Shown: in pieces, positions 1 to 17,362 of the stretch | Position numbering within the stretch: the stretch's first letter is position 1 | How the letters are laid out: each line of letters begins with the position of its first letter | NCBI RefSeq assembly: GCF_000317305.3 | Contig: NC_023036.2 | Coordinates: 3,596,001 to 3,660,000, forward strand | DNA: 64,000 bases | DNA from: Mycolicibacterium neoaurum VKM Ac-1815D | Lineage (GTDB): Bacteria > Actinomycetota > Actinomycetes > Mycobacteriales > Mycobacteriaceae | Direction of reading: 5' to 3' | The notes under the pieces: generated by a model | Database searches by the model: none | Seen by the model: only the letters and a program-made list of their open reading frames with translations | Told to the model about the DNA's origin: nothing | Translations under genes and position numbers: made by a program

Positions 1-1739
1 AGGTGGTCTTCGACTCGGTCTCCCTCGGGGTCAACGAGGGCGACCGGATCGGCATCGTCGGACGCAACGGCGACGGAAAGTCCAGCTTGCTGGCCATGCT
101 GGCCGGCCGGGTGCGACCCGATTCGGGCCGGGTGACGGTCCGCGGCGGGGTGCGCGTCGGGGTGCTCGATCAAGCCGACACGCTCGATTCCGAGGACACC
201 GTCGGGCACGCCGTCGTCGGCGACGTCGCCGAACATGTGTGGGCAGGTGACCCGCGCGGACGCGATGTCATCGCCGGGTTGCTCGGCGACCTGAGCTGGG
301 ATGCGGTGCTCGGGACGCTCTCGGGCGGTCAGCGGCGACGGGTTGCGCTGGCCCGACTGCTGGCCGGTGACCACGACGTGCTCGCACTCGACGAGCCGAC
401 CAACCACCTCGATGTGGAGGCCATCACCTGGCTGGCCGAACATCTCAAACGACGCTGGTCGGCTTCGGCGGGCGGGCTGCTGGTCGTCACGCACGACCGT
501 TGGTTCCTCGACGAGGTGTGCAACACCACCTGGGAGGTGCATGACCGGATCGTCGAGCCGTTCGACGGGGGCTACGCGGCCTACATCCTGCAGCGCGTGG
601 AACGCGACCGGCAGGCCGCCACCATCGAGGCGCGCCGGCAGAACCTGGCCCGCAAGGAACTCGCCTGGTTGCGGCGCGGCGCACCGGCACGGACCTCCAA
701 ACCCAAGTTCCGTATCGACGCCGCCAACGCGTTGATCGCCGACGTACCCGAGATCCGGGACAAGGTCGCCCTGCAATCGCTGGCGGTCACCCGGTTGGGC
801 AAGCAGGTGGTCGACCTGTTGGACGTCTCGGTGAGCTACGGCGAGAGGGCCGTGCTGCGCGATGTCGAATGGCGGATCGCACCGGGTGAGCGGACCGGCA
901 TTCTCGGGGTGAACGGTGCGGGCAAATCCACTCTGCTCGGTCTCGTCGACGGCTCCGTACACCCCACCGAGGGGCGCGTCAAAACCGGCAAGACGGTCCA
1001 TATCGCCACCCTGACCCAGGGCTCGGACCGGCTGGCCGACCATCTCGACGAACCGGTCCGGGTGGTGCTGAGCCGGCTGGCCACCACCTACACGTTCGGG
1101 GCGGGTTCCAAGGCCCAGGAGCTCACCCCGAGCCAACTCCTCGAGCGGCTCGGGTTCGGCAGCGCGCAGTTGTCGACTCCGGTGAAGGATCTGTCCGGTG
1201 GCCAGCAGCGGCGTCTGCAGCTGCTGCTGATCCTCTTGGAGCAGCCCAATGTGCTGATCCTCGACGAGCCGACCAACGACCTGGACACCGACATGCTGGC
1301 GGCGATGGAAGATCTGCTCGACTCGTGGCCGGGCACACTGATCGTGGTCAGCCACGACCGGTACTTCCTGGAGCGCGTCACCGACCAGCAATACGGCATC
1401 CTCGGTGGGCACCTGCGGCATCTGCCCGGCGGGGTCGACGAGTATCTACGGCTGCGGGCCGCGCATGCGTCGCAGACCGGTCCGGCGGCCGCGAAACCGA
1501 CGGTCCAGGAAGGGTTGTCGGGTGCCGACCTGCGCACCGCACAGAAGGAGATCTCGGCGATCGAACGCAAACTGGAGAAGCTCGCCAGCCAGATCGACGC
1601 CGCCCATGTCCGGCTCGCCGAGCACGATCAGGATGACTACGAAGGGCTACAACGGCTCAGCGGTGGGCTGCGGGAGCTGGAATCCGAGGTCGCCGCCCTG
1701 GAGGAGCGCTGGCTCGAGTTGTCCGACAGCGTAGGCTGA
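1..1739 (+). CDS. ABC-F family ATPase, 5' end missing
   Basis: Soluble tandem ATP-binding-cassette protein without membrane segments, the ABC-F architecture. Family members act on ribosomes, as translation factors or antibiotic-protection proteins. The reading frame is open from base 3 to the edge, so the true start lies to the left. In visible residues, Walker A motifs are at about 20-27 (GRNGDGKS) and 302-309 (GVNGAGKS). LSGGQ signatures are near 108 and 398, and Walker B motifs are followed by EPTNHLD and EPTNDLD. A linker joins the two domains and a charged, coiled-coil-like tail follows residue 510. It converges on argH with an 18-base gap. Which ABC-F subfamily it belongs to cannot be decided here. 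Confidence 0.9.
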   Translation, partial: VVFDSVSLGVNEGDRIGIVGRNGDGKSSLLAMLAGRVRPDSGRVTVRGGVRVGVLDQADTLDSEDTVGHAVVGDVAEHVWAGDPRGRDVIAGLLGDLSWDAVLGTLSGGQRRRVALARLLAGDHDVLALDEPTNHLDVEAITWLAEHLKRRWSASAGGLLVVTHDRWFLDEVCNTTWEVHDRIVEPFDGGYAAYILQRVERDRQAATIEARRQNLARKELAWLRRGAPARTSKPKFRIDAANALIADVPEIRDKVALQSLAVTRLGKQVVDLLDVSVSYGERAVLRDVEWRIAPGERTGILGVNGAGKSTLLGLVDGSVHPTEGRVKTGKTVHIATLTQGSDRLADHLDEPVRVVLSRLATTYTFGAGSKAQELTPSQLLERLGFGSAQLSTPVKDLSGGQQRRLQLLLILLEQPNVLILDEPTNDLDTDMLAAMEDLLDSWPGTLIVVSHDRYFLERVTDQQYGILGGHLRHLPGGVDEYLRLRAAHASQTGPAAAKPTVQEGLSGADLRTAQKEISAIERKLEKLASQIDAAHVRLAEHDQDDYEGLQRLSGGLRELESEVAALEERWLELSDSVG

Positions 1740-1757
1740 GCCGACGCTAAAGCCGGA

Positions 1758-4452
<2,695 letters not shown>

Positions 4453-4479
4453 TGGTTGATCTCCCTTTTTAGTGAACTG

Positions 4480-4956
4480 TTACTTCAAGTTTTCGAACAT
4501 GCTCGCGAGCTCTGCGCCGGTCATCGGCTCACGGGCTATCACGAAGATGGTGTCATCACCGGCGACGGTGCCGACAACCTGGGGCAACGATGCCCGGTCG
4601 ATGGCGCTGGCCAGGTAATGCGCCGCCCCGGGCGGGGTGCGCAGCACGGCCAGGTTGGCACTGGAATCGGTGGCGACCAGCAGTTCGCCGAGCAGCTTCG
4701 TGACCCGCTCGGTTCCGCCGGAGACGCCCCGCACCGGGCTGCCGTCCTCGGGCACCACGTACACCCCGACACCGCCGTCGGCCCCGCGCAGCTTCACCGC
4801 ACCGAGTTCCTCCAGGTCCCGCGACAGGGTGGCCTGGGTGACATCGATACCCTCGGCGGCGAGCAGGGCGGCCAGCTCGGTCTGGCTGCTGATCGCGTTC
4901 GACGACAGCAACGTGACGATGCGGGCCTGGCGGCCGGCCCGGGTCGGGGTGCTCAT
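4480..4956 (-). CDS. argR: arginine repressor ArgR
   Basis: Hexameric transcription regulator that uses L-arginine as co-repressor. Residues 1-70 form a winged helix ([20 protein letters not shown]). The C-terminal half has the arginine-binding and oligomerisation motif [12 protein letters not shown] chose the ATG at 4956 (158 aa) because GAGGGA lies six bases upstream. An in-frame TTG at 5010 would give 176 aa, and an ATG in between is also possible. It lies between argF and argG, as in other mycobacteria, and probably represses its own operon through the sites before argC. Confidence 0.93.
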   Translation of the reverse strand: MSTPTRAGRQARIVTLLSSNAISSQTELAALLAAEGIDVTQATLSRDLEELGAVKLRGADGGVGVYVVPEDGSPVRGVSGGTERVTKLLGELLVATDSSANLAVLRTPPGAAHYLASAIDRASLPQVVGTVAGDDTIFVIAREPMTGAELASMFENLK

Positions 4957-5025
4957 GCGGTTCCCTCGCAGGCTCGGGTCCCGCATATCGGCCGTCGATT
5001 CGCTCCGCAAGCGTCGCTCATGATG

Positions 5026-5952
<927 letters not shown>

Positions 5953-7152
5953 TTACCCCTTGGCTCCGTTGTCGAGTACCGCGGGCAGTGCGGTGAGGAA
6001 CTCGTCGATCTGGGCATCGGTGATGATCAGCGGCGGGGCCAGTCGGATCACGTCGGCCGCGGCGGCGTTGACCAGGAAGCCGGCCTTGCGGGCGGCCGCC
6101 TCCACGGCCTTGGCCTTGTCCTGGGTGAGCGCGATGCCGATGAGCAGACCCTTGCCGCGGACGTGGTCGACCAGCGGATGGCCGATCGCCTCGACGCCGT
6201 GGCTGATCGTCTTGCCCGCCGCACCGGCCCGATTGACCAGGTCCTCGGCGGCCAGCGTCTGCAGCACCGCCAGGGCGGCCGCGGTGCTCACCGGGTTGCC
6301 GCCGAACGTGCTGCCGTGCAGGCCCGGGGTCAACAGGTCTGCCGTTGCGCCGATGGCCAGGCACGCGCCGATCGGCAACCCACCGCCCAGCCCCTTGGCC
6401 AGGGTGACGATATCGGGGGTGATGCCGTCGTGTTGGTGGGCGTAGAAGGCTCCGGTGCGCCCGACGCCGGTCTGCACCTCGTCGAGGGCGAGCAGGGCGC
6501 CGTGTGCGGCGGTGATCTCCCGGGCCGCGATCAGATAGCCGGGCGGCGGGACGACCACGCCGCTCTCCCCCATGATCGGCTCCAGGAACACCGCGGCCGT
6601 CTCGTCGTCGACGGCGCCGCGCAGCGCGTCGATATCGCCGTAGGGCACGAAGCTGACCTGTCCGGGCAGCGGTTCGAAGGGTGCGCGCTTGGCGGGCTGG
6701 CCGGTCAGCGCCAGCGCCCCCATTGTGCGACCGTGAAAGCCGCCTTCTGCCGCAACGACTTTGGTTCGTCCGGTGAGCCGCGTGATCTTGAACGCAACCT
6801 CATTGGCCTCGGTACCGGAGTTGCAGAAGAACGCTCTTGCTGTGACATCCCCCGTCGCTTCGCTCGCCCCCGACGCTCCGAGGTGATCGACGAGCCGCTC
6901 GGCCAGGGCGATACCGGGCTCGGTGGCATACAGGTTCGAGGTGTGCCCCAGTGTGTTGAGCTGGGCGGTGACGGCCTCGATGACGGCCGGATGACGGTGG
7001 CCGAGCAGGTTGACCGCAATACCGCCGAGCAGGTCCAGATAACTCTTGCCGGATTCGTCGGTGACGACGGCGCCGTCGCCGGCGACCAGCGCCAGGGGCG
7101 GGGTGCCGTAATTGTTCATCATGACCGCTTCCCAGCGGCTGGCGAGCGTCAT
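5953..7152 (-). CDS. argD: acetylornithine aminotransferase
   Basis: PLP-dependent class III aminotransferase that makes N-acetylornithine. It is 399 aa from the ATG at 7152. [11 protein letters not shown] is at about 109-119, the cofactor aspartate sits in [10 protein letters not shown] near 224, and the Schiff-base lysine is K253 in TLAKGLGGG. The start overlaps the argB stop as ATGA. An upstream extension to 7272 would be non-homologous arginine-rich sequence inside argB and was rejected. It may also serve in lysine synthesis, as in many actinobacteria. Confidence 0.96.
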   Translation of the reverse strand: MTLASRWEAVMMNNYGTPPLALVAGDGAVVTDESGKSYLDLLGGIAVNLLGHRHPAVIEAVTAQLNTLGHTSNLYATEPGIALAERLVDHLGASGASEATGDVTARAFFCNSGTEANEVAFKITRLTGRTKVVAAEGGFHGRTMGALALTGQPAKRAPFEPLPGQVSFVPYGDIDALRGAVDDETAAVFLEPIMGESGVVVPPPGYLIAAREITAAHGALLALDEVQTGVGRTGAFYAHQHDGITPDIVTLAKGLGGGLPIGACLAIGATADLLTPGLHGSTFGGNPVSTAAALAVLQTLAAEDLVNRAGAAGKTISHGVEAIGHPLVDHVRGKGLLIGIALTQDKAKAVEAAARKAGFLVNAAAADVIRLAPPLIITDAQIDEFLTALPAVLDNGAKG

Positions 7153-8032
7153 GCGGGCACCACCTTTGTTCCGGTTCCTTCGTCGGTGAAAAGCTCGACG
7201 AGCACACAGTGTTCGACGCGACCGTCGATGACGTGTGCGCTGGGCACACCGCCGTCGACGGCGCGCAGACACGCCTCGATCTTGGGCACCATGCCCGATT
7301 CGAGTTTGGGCAGCAGCTGCGTCAGCGCCGAACTGTCGATTTCGCTGACCAAGGAGTTACGGTCCGGCCAATCGGTGTAGAGGCCTTCGACATCGGTGAG
7401 CATCAGCAGCTTCTCGGCACCGAGCGCCTCGGCCAACGCCGCGGCCGCGGTATCGGCGTTGATGTTGTGCACCACACCGTCGATATCGGGTGCAATGGTG
7501 GAGACCACCGGAATGCGACCTGCGGCAATGAGATCCAGCAGCGAATCGGCGTTGACGCGTTCGACGTCGCCGACCAGCCCGATATCGGTGGCAACACCGT
7601 CGACGGTCACGCTGCGCCGGACCGCGGTGAAAAGTTGAGCGTCCTCGCCGGTGACACCGACCGCGTAGGGGCCGTGCGCGTTGATCAGGCCGACGAGTTC
7701 GCGGCCCACCTGACCGAACAGCACCATCCTGGCGACGTCGAGCACCTCCGGTGTGGTGACCCGGAACCCGCCCTTGAAATCGCCTGGGATGCCCAGCTTC
7801 TTGAGCATCGCGCTGATCTGCGGCCCGCCGCCGTGCACCACGACCGGCCGGATCCCGCAGTTGCGCAGGAACACCATGTCGGCAGCGAAGGCCGCCTTGA
7901 GCGCGTCATCGGTCATGGCGTTGCCGCCGTACTTGACCACGACGATCTTGCCGTGCAACTGCTTGAGCCAGGGCAACGCCTCGGCGAGAATCGCCGCCTT
8001 CGCCCGCGTCGAATGCTCTTCGCCGATGTCAC

Positions 8033-8036
<4 letters not shown>
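7149..8036 (-). CDS. argB: acetylglutamate kinase
   Basis: Phosphorylates N-acetylglutamate and is usually the arginine-feedback-inhibited step. 295 aa. The amino-acid kinase fold shows VVKYGGNAM at the nucleotide site and [11 protein letters not shown] at the substrate-binding glycine loop. The N-terminal helix before LPWLKQLHG is the type linked to hexamer formation and arginine inhibition in other bacteria. The ATG overlaps the argJ stop (ATGA), and its own stop overlaps the argD start. Confidence 0.96.
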
Positions 8037-10313
<2,277 letters not shown>

Positions 10314-10320
10314 GCGCGTG

Positions 10321-12806
10321 TCAGGCCCGCTGGACCGCGCCGACCCGCTCGGCCGCGGCGGCGACGGCGGCATCCCTTGCGGCGCTGGCCTCGTCCTCGG
10401 TCAACGTCCGGTCCGCGGCCCGGAACCGCAGCGCCAGGGTCAGCGACTTTCGCCCCTCTCCGATCTGCGGACCGGTGTAGACGTCGAACAACCGGACATC
10501 CTCCAACAGCGCACCGGCACCGCCGCGGACGGCGTCGATCACCGACTGCGCGGCCACCTCGTCGGCGACGACGAGGCTGATGTCCTGGAAGACGGCCGGG
10601 AACGGGGACACCGAAGGCGCGGGCAGCCGTTCGACGATCGGGATGCCGTCGAGATCGATCTCGACCGCGCACGTACCCGCCGGCAGCCCCACCCGCTCGA
10701 TGACGGCCGGATGCAACTGGCCGGCGTGACCGACGACAACGTCTCCGACGAGCACCGCCGCACACCGCCCCGGGTGCCAGGGCAGCTGCGCGTCGGAACG
10801 CAGCGTCAGTTCGACCCCGACCGCCCGACCGATGGCCCGTACCGCCTCGAAAGCGTCGGCGGCCTCGACCTTGCGGCCCGGGCCCCACGGCCCGGCCGGC
10901 TCACGCAGCCCGGCCATCACGATGCCCACATGCTCGGGCTGGTGCGGCAGCGAGCGGTCCAACCCGGCGATCTCCTCGTCGGTGGGCCTGCGGTCGGTGG
11001 GGATGCGTTGTACCGCACGGGTCTCGGCCGTCTGCACGGCGACATGCGATATCGCGAACAACGAGGTGTCCACGGCACCACGGGAGACGTTGCGCGTCAA
11101 CGCCTCCAGCAGTCCCGGGAGCAGCGTGCTGGCCAGCTGGGGCCGGTCGGCCTCCAGCGGGTTGAGCAGTGTGACCACCGCTCGCCGGGGATCGTCGGCA
11201 TCGAGGCCCCAGGCATCGAACACCCCTGCCGGCAGGAACGGTGTCGGCAGCACCTCGACGAAACCCTCCAGCGCCAACGACTTGCCGACGGCTCGGCGAC
11301 GGCGCTGCACCGGGGTGAGACCTCGCCCCGGCGGGGCCAGCGGCAGCACCGAGGGGATGGCATCCAGCCCCTCCAACCGCAGCACCTCCTCGACCAGATC
11401 GGCAGGCTCGCGCAGGTCGGGCCGCCAGCTCGGCGGTGTAGCGGTGATGGTGCCGTCGGCCTCACTCACCTGCGCGCCGATCTGGGTGAGCCGGCGCACG
11501 GCCACCCCCGCGGCATATGTCACCCCGGCGACCCGGTCGGGCAGGTCGGCGGGCATCCTCACCGGAGCCGGTGACCAGTCGTTGCGCGGCGGGTCGCCAC
11601 GCCAGTCGGTCAGCGTCGGATCGACGGTCCCGCCGGCGATCTCGGCGAGCAGCGTGGCGCAGCGGTCCAGTGCGGCCACCGAGATGGCCGGGTCGACCGT
11701 GCGCTCGTAGCGCCGGCCTGCCTCGCTGACCAGCCGGAGCCGGCGCTGGGTGCGCGACACCGCGGCCGGATCCCAGACGGCGGCCTCCAACAGCACATCG
11801 GTGGTCGACGACCGCACCTCGGTGGTGCCCGCGCCCATCACCCCGCCGATCGCCGCGGTCGCGACATCATCGACGATCAGGACATCGGTGTCGTTGAGCG
11901 TGCGCGTGACATCGTCGAGCGTGGTGACCTGCTCCCCCGCCGCGGCGAACCGGACGTCGAAGCCGCCGGTGATCAACGACCGGTCATGGGCGTGCATCGG
12001 GTGGCCGAGTTCGAGCATCACGTAGTTGGTGACGTCCACGGCCGGTGAGATGGCCCGGATACCGGAGAGCAGCAGCCGACGCTGCAGCCACCAGGGTGAT
12101 ACCGCCGCCGGATCGATACCGGTGACCGGACGCAGTCCGAAGCGCTGCACACCGGTTCCCGGCTGGATCGTCAGCGGCCATGCCTCGCCCTCTGCGGGCA
12201 ATGGCGGCACGTCTGCCGGGTCGACGAATTCCAAGTCGGCGGCGCACGCGATATCGCGAGCCAGGCCACGCATGGACAGGCAGTAACCCCGGTCCGGGGT
12301 GATCGCCAGATGGAACACCACATCGTCGAGACCGACGACCTCGATGGCCGACGCTCCGGGCTCGGCGGTGCCGGCGGGCAGCACCATGATCCCGGAGTGG
12401 TCACCACCGAGGTTCAGCTCCGAGGCCGAACAGATCATGCCGTCGGATGTGCGGCCGTAGGTCTTGCGCTTGGCGATCGCGAAATCGCCGGGCAGCACCG
12501 TGCCGGGCAGCGCGACGACCACCAGATCGCCGACGGCGAAGTTGCTTGCACCACAGACGATATCGCGAGGTTCCGCTTCACCGACATCGACCTTGCAGGC
12601 GCGGATGGGCTTCTTGAACTCGGTGAGTTCCTCGATCTCGGCGACGCGGCCGACGGTCAGCGGCCCGGTGACCGGTCCGACCGGGATGATCTCCTCCACC
12701 TCGTGGCCGATCCGGATGAGGATCTGTTCGAGTTCCTCGACCGAGACGTCCCAGCCGGGGTTGCCGAGCCGGACGGTATCGCGCAGCCAGCTGTACGGAA
12801 CGCGCA

Positions 12807-12807
<1 letters not shown>
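10321..12807 (-). CDS. pheT: phenylalanyl-tRNA synthetase beta subunit
   Basis: Large subunit of the (alpha-beta)2 enzyme that charges tRNA-Phe. 828 aa, as in other mycobacteria. An EMAP/OB tRNA-binding domain (about 40-150) comes first, followed by B3/B4 editing domains (about 200-380), B5 (about 400-480) and an inactive synthetase-like core. The C-terminal anticodon-binding FDX-ACB domain begins at [14 protein letters not shown]. Its ATG shares one base with the pheS stop (TGATG), so translation is coupled and subunits are made in equal amounts. Confidence 0.97.
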
Positions 12808-13874
<1,067 letters not shown>

Positions 13875-14777
13875 TCACGCACCCTCGGGGTCGTCAACGG
13901 CCGCGCCAGGGGCGGCGGGCTTCGGCAGCGGTTTGACCCAGTACATGACCAGGTCCTCGGGAACCCCGCTGGGCTTGGTGGCGAACAACTGCTTGCGCAC
14001 TCGTTTGACCGAGACCCCGACCGCGGCCAGCGCGTCCGCGCCCCCGACCGCGTCAAGGGTGGTGTGCGAGATGACGAGTCCGCCGCGGGTGGCCCGCTCC
14101 ATCACCCGTGCGGCGATGTTCACGTCAACACCCAGCCAGTCGGACCCGATGCGCTGCGGGTGCCCGGTGTGGATGCCGGCCCGCATGCGCGGTGTGTACC
14201 CATCCACCTCGACGGACTGCACCGCGTCGAGCGCGGCCAGCACCGCGCGGACGGCGGTGGAGGGATCGGTGAACACGACCATCGCACCGTCGCCCATGCG
14301 TTTGACGATGTGTCCGCCCTGGGCCAGCAGCGGCGGCTCGGTGACCTGTGCGACGCGGCGCAACAGTCGCAGCGTGGCGTCGTCCCCGGAGCGCAATGAC
14401 CACGCCGAGAAGCCGACCAGATCGGTGAAGACCAGCGTCATCTCCCGATTGGCCGGTTTGCCCGAGACACGTTCGGTGAGCGCCTGCCAGACCTGCAGGG
14501 CTCCGAGGCTGATCTCCCGGGAGACGGCCTCGCGCTCGAGAAGTCGGTCCGCGGCCCGGGCGGCGGCACGCGGGCCGCCCTCCCCGGCGGCCGACAGCGG
14601 GTCGCCGAACTCCGGATCGCCGGGCAATGCGCGCCGCGCACGCCTGATCATCGCCACGACGCCGGGGTTGTGGTTGGTGGCCGACAGCCATCCGAAGGGA
14701 CCGGCCGGACGCGGTATCTCCGGCGGCGTCACCGCCGGGGTGTGCGCGGATCGTTCCTCGAACGATTCGGCGGCCAC
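13875..14777 (-). CDS. class III adenylate/guanylate cyclase
   Basis: Single-domain nucleotidyl cyclase, 300 aa, probably making cAMP. All canonical residues can be placed: metal aspartates D119 (FTDLVGFS) and D163 (KRMGDG), substrate lysine K159, adenine-specifying D213, and transition-state N220 and R224 (GVDVNIAARV). The N-terminal 100 residues are not membrane-spanning and carry a helical segment. It resembles M. tuberculosis Rv1647, which also lies beside pheST. A universal stress protein of the type reported to bind cAMP is encoded at 36509-36952. Confidence 0.9.
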   Translation of the reverse strand: MAAESFEERSAHTPAVTPPEIPRPAGPFGWLSATNHNPGVVAMIRRARRALPGDPEFGDPLSAAGEGGPRAAARAADRLLEREAVSREISLGALQVWQALTERVSGKPANREMTLVFTDLVGFSAWSLRSGDDATLRLLRRVAQVTEPPLLAQGGHIVKRMGDGAMVVFTDPSTAVRAVLAALDAVQSVEVDGYTPRMRAGIHTGHPQRIGSDWLGVDVNIAARVMERATRGGLVISHTTLDAVGGADALAAVGVSVKRVRKQLFATKPSGVPEDLVMYWVKPLPKPAAPGAAVDDPEGA

Positions 14778-15000
14778 AGCGCCACCCTAGGTGGCACCGC
14801 CGGTACCGGCAACGACGTTGCGTGACGACCTTGATCACATCGCGCCGCCGGCGGGGAAGGTCCTGGTCACGGCGGTGTGGCAACGGTATCGCCGACCGGT
14901 AACGACACTCCGCCGCCGCGTGCGGCAGCGTAGACAACGGGTGTTGTCAGGCATATCGTGGCCGGACACCCGTGGTTTTCGAGGCTCGACGAGGACGCCC

Positions 15001-16038
15001 ATGACCGCTGCATCTGCCGGCACCGACCGGACCGCTGTTCCCAAGCCGATACCGCTCGGCCCCGACTCGTTGACCTGGAAGTATTTCGGCGACCTGCGCA
15101 CCGGGCTGCTCGGCGTGTGGATCGGTGCGATCCAGAACATGTACCCCGAGCTCGGCGCGGGCGTGGAGGATCATTCGATCCTGCTGCGCGAGCCGTTGCA
15201 GCGGGTCGCCCGATCCGTGTACCCCATCATGGGCGTCGTCTACGACGGCGACCGCGCGGCGGACACCGGCGCGCAGATCAAGAGTTTTCACCACGACATC
15301 AAAGGAGTGGACGGGCAGGGGCGGCGCTATCACGCCCTGAACCCGGAGACCTTCTACTGGGCGCACGCCACATTCTTCATGCTGATCATCAAGACGGCCG
15401 AGTACTTCTGCGGAGGACTCACCGAAGCCGAGAAGCATCAGCTCTTCGACGAGCATGTGCAGTGGTACCGGATGTACGGCATGAGCATGCGTCCCGTGCC
15501 CGGCTCCTGGGAGGAGTTCTGCCAGTACTGGGACCACACGTGCCGCGAGGAACTGGAGATCAACAAGGCCACCCTCGACATCTTCTCGATCCGGATCCCC
15601 AAACCCTGGTTCGTGCTGGTGCCGACTCCGTTGTGGGACCAGATCTTCCGACCGCTCGTCGGCGCCCAACGGTGGGTGGCCGCCGGGGTGTTCGATCCGG
15701 CCCTGCGCGAGAAGGCCGGGATGCGCTGGACCGCGGGCGATGAGATCATCCTGCGGCTGCTCGGCAAGGCCGTCGAACTCGCGTTCGTCGCGGTCCCCGA
15801 CGAGATCCGGTTGCATCCGCGGGCGGTGTCGGCCTACCGGCGGGCCGACGGACGAATCGCCGCCGACGCACCGCTGGTGGAGGCGCCGGGCTTCATGGCT
15901 CCCCCGTCCGACCGTCGCGGTCTGTCGATGCACTACCAGCCCCCGCACAAGTCGCTGCTCGACCGCGCGGGCTCTCTACTGCACACCACATTCTCACTGG
16001 CCGGGTTGCGTCCGGCCGCCAAACGAAAGGCTGCCTGA
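15001..16038 (+). CDS. DUF2236 / MpaB-type oxygenase-like protein
   Basis: 345 aa from the ATG at 15001, chosen because GAGGA lies six bases upstream; the open frame continues back to 14791 without family character. The family (latex-clearing protein/MpaB fold) is predicted heme-associated oxygenase. Conserved histidine-rich helices are visible at ETFYWAHATFFMLIIKTAEYF (about 115-136) and YWDHTCREEL, plus a C-terminal positively charged tail. It is a relative of M. tuberculosis Rv1645c. Four bases separate it from the acyl-CoA dehydrogenase, so they form one unit. The substrate is unknown. Confidence 0.8.
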   Translation: MTAASAGTDRTAVPKPIPLGPDSLTWKYFGDLRTGLLGVWIGAIQNMYPELGAGVEDHSILLREPLQRVARSVYPIMGVVYDGDRAADTGAQIKSFHHDIKGVDGQGRRYHALNPETFYWAHATFFMLIIKTAEYFCGGLTEAEKHQLFDEHVQWYRMYGMSMRPVPGSWEEFCQYWDHTCREELEINKATLDIFSIRIPKPWFVLVPTPLWDQIFRPLVGAQRWVAAGVFDPALREKAGMRWTAGDEIILRLLGKAVELAFVAVPDEIRLHPRAVSAYRRADGRIAADAPLVEAPGFMAPPSDRRGLSMHYQPPHKSLLDRAGSLLHTTFSLAGLRPAAKRKAA

Positions 16039-16042
16039 CTCG

Positions 16043-17281
16043 ATGCTGGAATGGTCTGATGTCGACATCGCCGTGCGCGATGCGGTGCGCGAGTTCGTCG
16101 ACAAGGAAATACGGCCCAACATCGACGCGCTGGAGAGCGGCGATATGGAGCCCTATCCCATCATCCGCAAGCTGTTCGCCGCCTTCGGTATCGATGCGAT
16201 GGCACGGGAATCCTTGGAGCGCAGGCTCTCCCGGCTCCGCGATGGCAGCCCCGGCGGCCAGCCGAAATCCTCCGGCGGCATGTTCGGCGGCGGACCCGAC
16301 CAGGCAGGCATGGGTTTTGTGCTGATCAGTGAGCTCTGCCGGGTGTCGATGGGCCTGGTCACCGGGCTCGGCGTCAGCCTGGGTCTGACGGTGCCGACCA
16401 TCCAGAGTCGCGGCACCCTGGCCCAGCAGGAACGCTGGCTGCCCGGGTTGGTCACCTACGAGAAGATCGGCGCGTGGGCGATCACCGAGCCGGATTCGGG
16501 TTCCGACGCCTTCGGCGGCATGAAGTCCTATGTCGTGCGCGACGGTGAGGACTACATCCTCAACGGGCAGAAGACGTTCATCACCAACGGCCCCGACGCC
16601 GATGTGGTGGTGGTGTACGCCAAGCTCGACTCCGGCGACGGGACGGACCGGCGCGACCGGAAGGTCCTCACCTTCGTACTTGACCGCGGCATGGAGGGTT
16701 TCGTGCAATCGAAACCGTTCCAGAAGATGGGTATTCACTCCTCACGCACCGGTGAGTTGTTCTTCAACAACGTGCGGTTGGGCCGCGATCGGCTCCTCGG
16801 CGAGACCGAGAACAGCGCCGCCGGTGACGGCAGGGACAGCGCGCGATCGAGTTTTTCCGCCGAGCGGATCGGTGTGGCGGCGATGGCACTCGGGGTGATC
16901 GAGGAATGTCTGCGGCTATCGGTCGATTATGCGAAGACGCGGGTGCTGTGGGGCAAGGAGATCGGCCAGTTCCAGTTGATCCAACTCAAGCTGGCCAACA
17001 TGGAGGTGGCCCGGATGAACGTACGCAACATGCTGTTCCGGGTCATCGAGTCCGCCCAGAAGGGCTCCCCCATTTCGCTGGCCGAAGCCTCGGCGATCAA
17101 ATGGTATTGCTCGCAGGCCGCCACCGATGTCGCCATGGAGGCCATCCAGCTGTTCGGCGGCAACGGATACATGACCGAGTACCGGGTCGAGCAGCTGGCC
17201 CGCGATGCGAAGTCGCTGATGATCTACGCGGGGTCCAACGAGGTGCAGATCACCCATGTGGCCAAGGGGCTGCTCGCCTGA
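16043..17281 (+). CDS. acyl-CoA dehydrogenase family protein
   Basis: FAD-dependent alpha,beta-desaturase of acyl-CoA thioesters. 412 aa, starting at MLEWSDVDIAVRD. The FAD/substrate signature ITEPDSGSDAFGG is in the middle domain and the C-terminal helical domain ends in YAGSNEVQITHVAKG. The glutamate that most members carry after that tyrosine (YEG) is alanine here (A396). The alternative base position, the AER motif glutamate used by isovaleryl- and long-chain enzymes, is present as E274. A low-complexity GGQPKSSGGMFGGG loop near 75-90 is unusual. Confidence 0.88.
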   Translation: MLEWSDVDIAVRDAVREFVDKEIRPNIDALESGDMEPYPIIRKLFAAFGIDAMARESLERRLSRLRDGSPGGQPKSSGGMFGGGPDQAGMGFVLISELCRVSMGLVTGLGVSLGLTVPTIQSRGTLAQQERWLPGLVTYEKIGAWAITEPDSGSDAFGGMKSYVVRDGEDYILNGQKTFITNGPDADVVVVYAKLDSGDGTDRRDRKVLTFVLDRGMEGFVQSKPFQKMGIHSSRTGELFFNNVRLGRDRLLGETENSAAGDGRDSARSSFSAERIGVAAMALGVIEECLRLSVDYAKTRVLWGKEIGQFQLIQLKLANMEVARMNVRNMLFRVIESAQKGSPISLAEASAIKWYCSQAATDVAMEAIQLFGGNGYMTEYRVEQLARDAKSLMIYAGSNEVQITHVAKGLLA

Positions 17282-17290
17282 CTTCCGCTG

Positions 17291-17346
17291 CGAGATTCAC
17301 GTCAGGGACGGACTGCGGCCCGGCGCCGTCCCTGATGTGAATCTCG
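17291..17346. terminator. long palindrome between convergent genes
   Basis: Arms of 21 bases (17291-17311 and 17326-17346) match at 20 positions around a 14-base loop. The left arm begins CGAGATTCACGTCAGG. There is no U-tract. It sits between the acyl-CoA dehydrogenase stop (17281) and the tsnR stop (17363) and would serve as a terminator in both directions. Its length and near-perfection also suit a repeated element. Confidence 0.75.
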
Positions 17347-17362
17347 GTGGCACATGCCCTGG

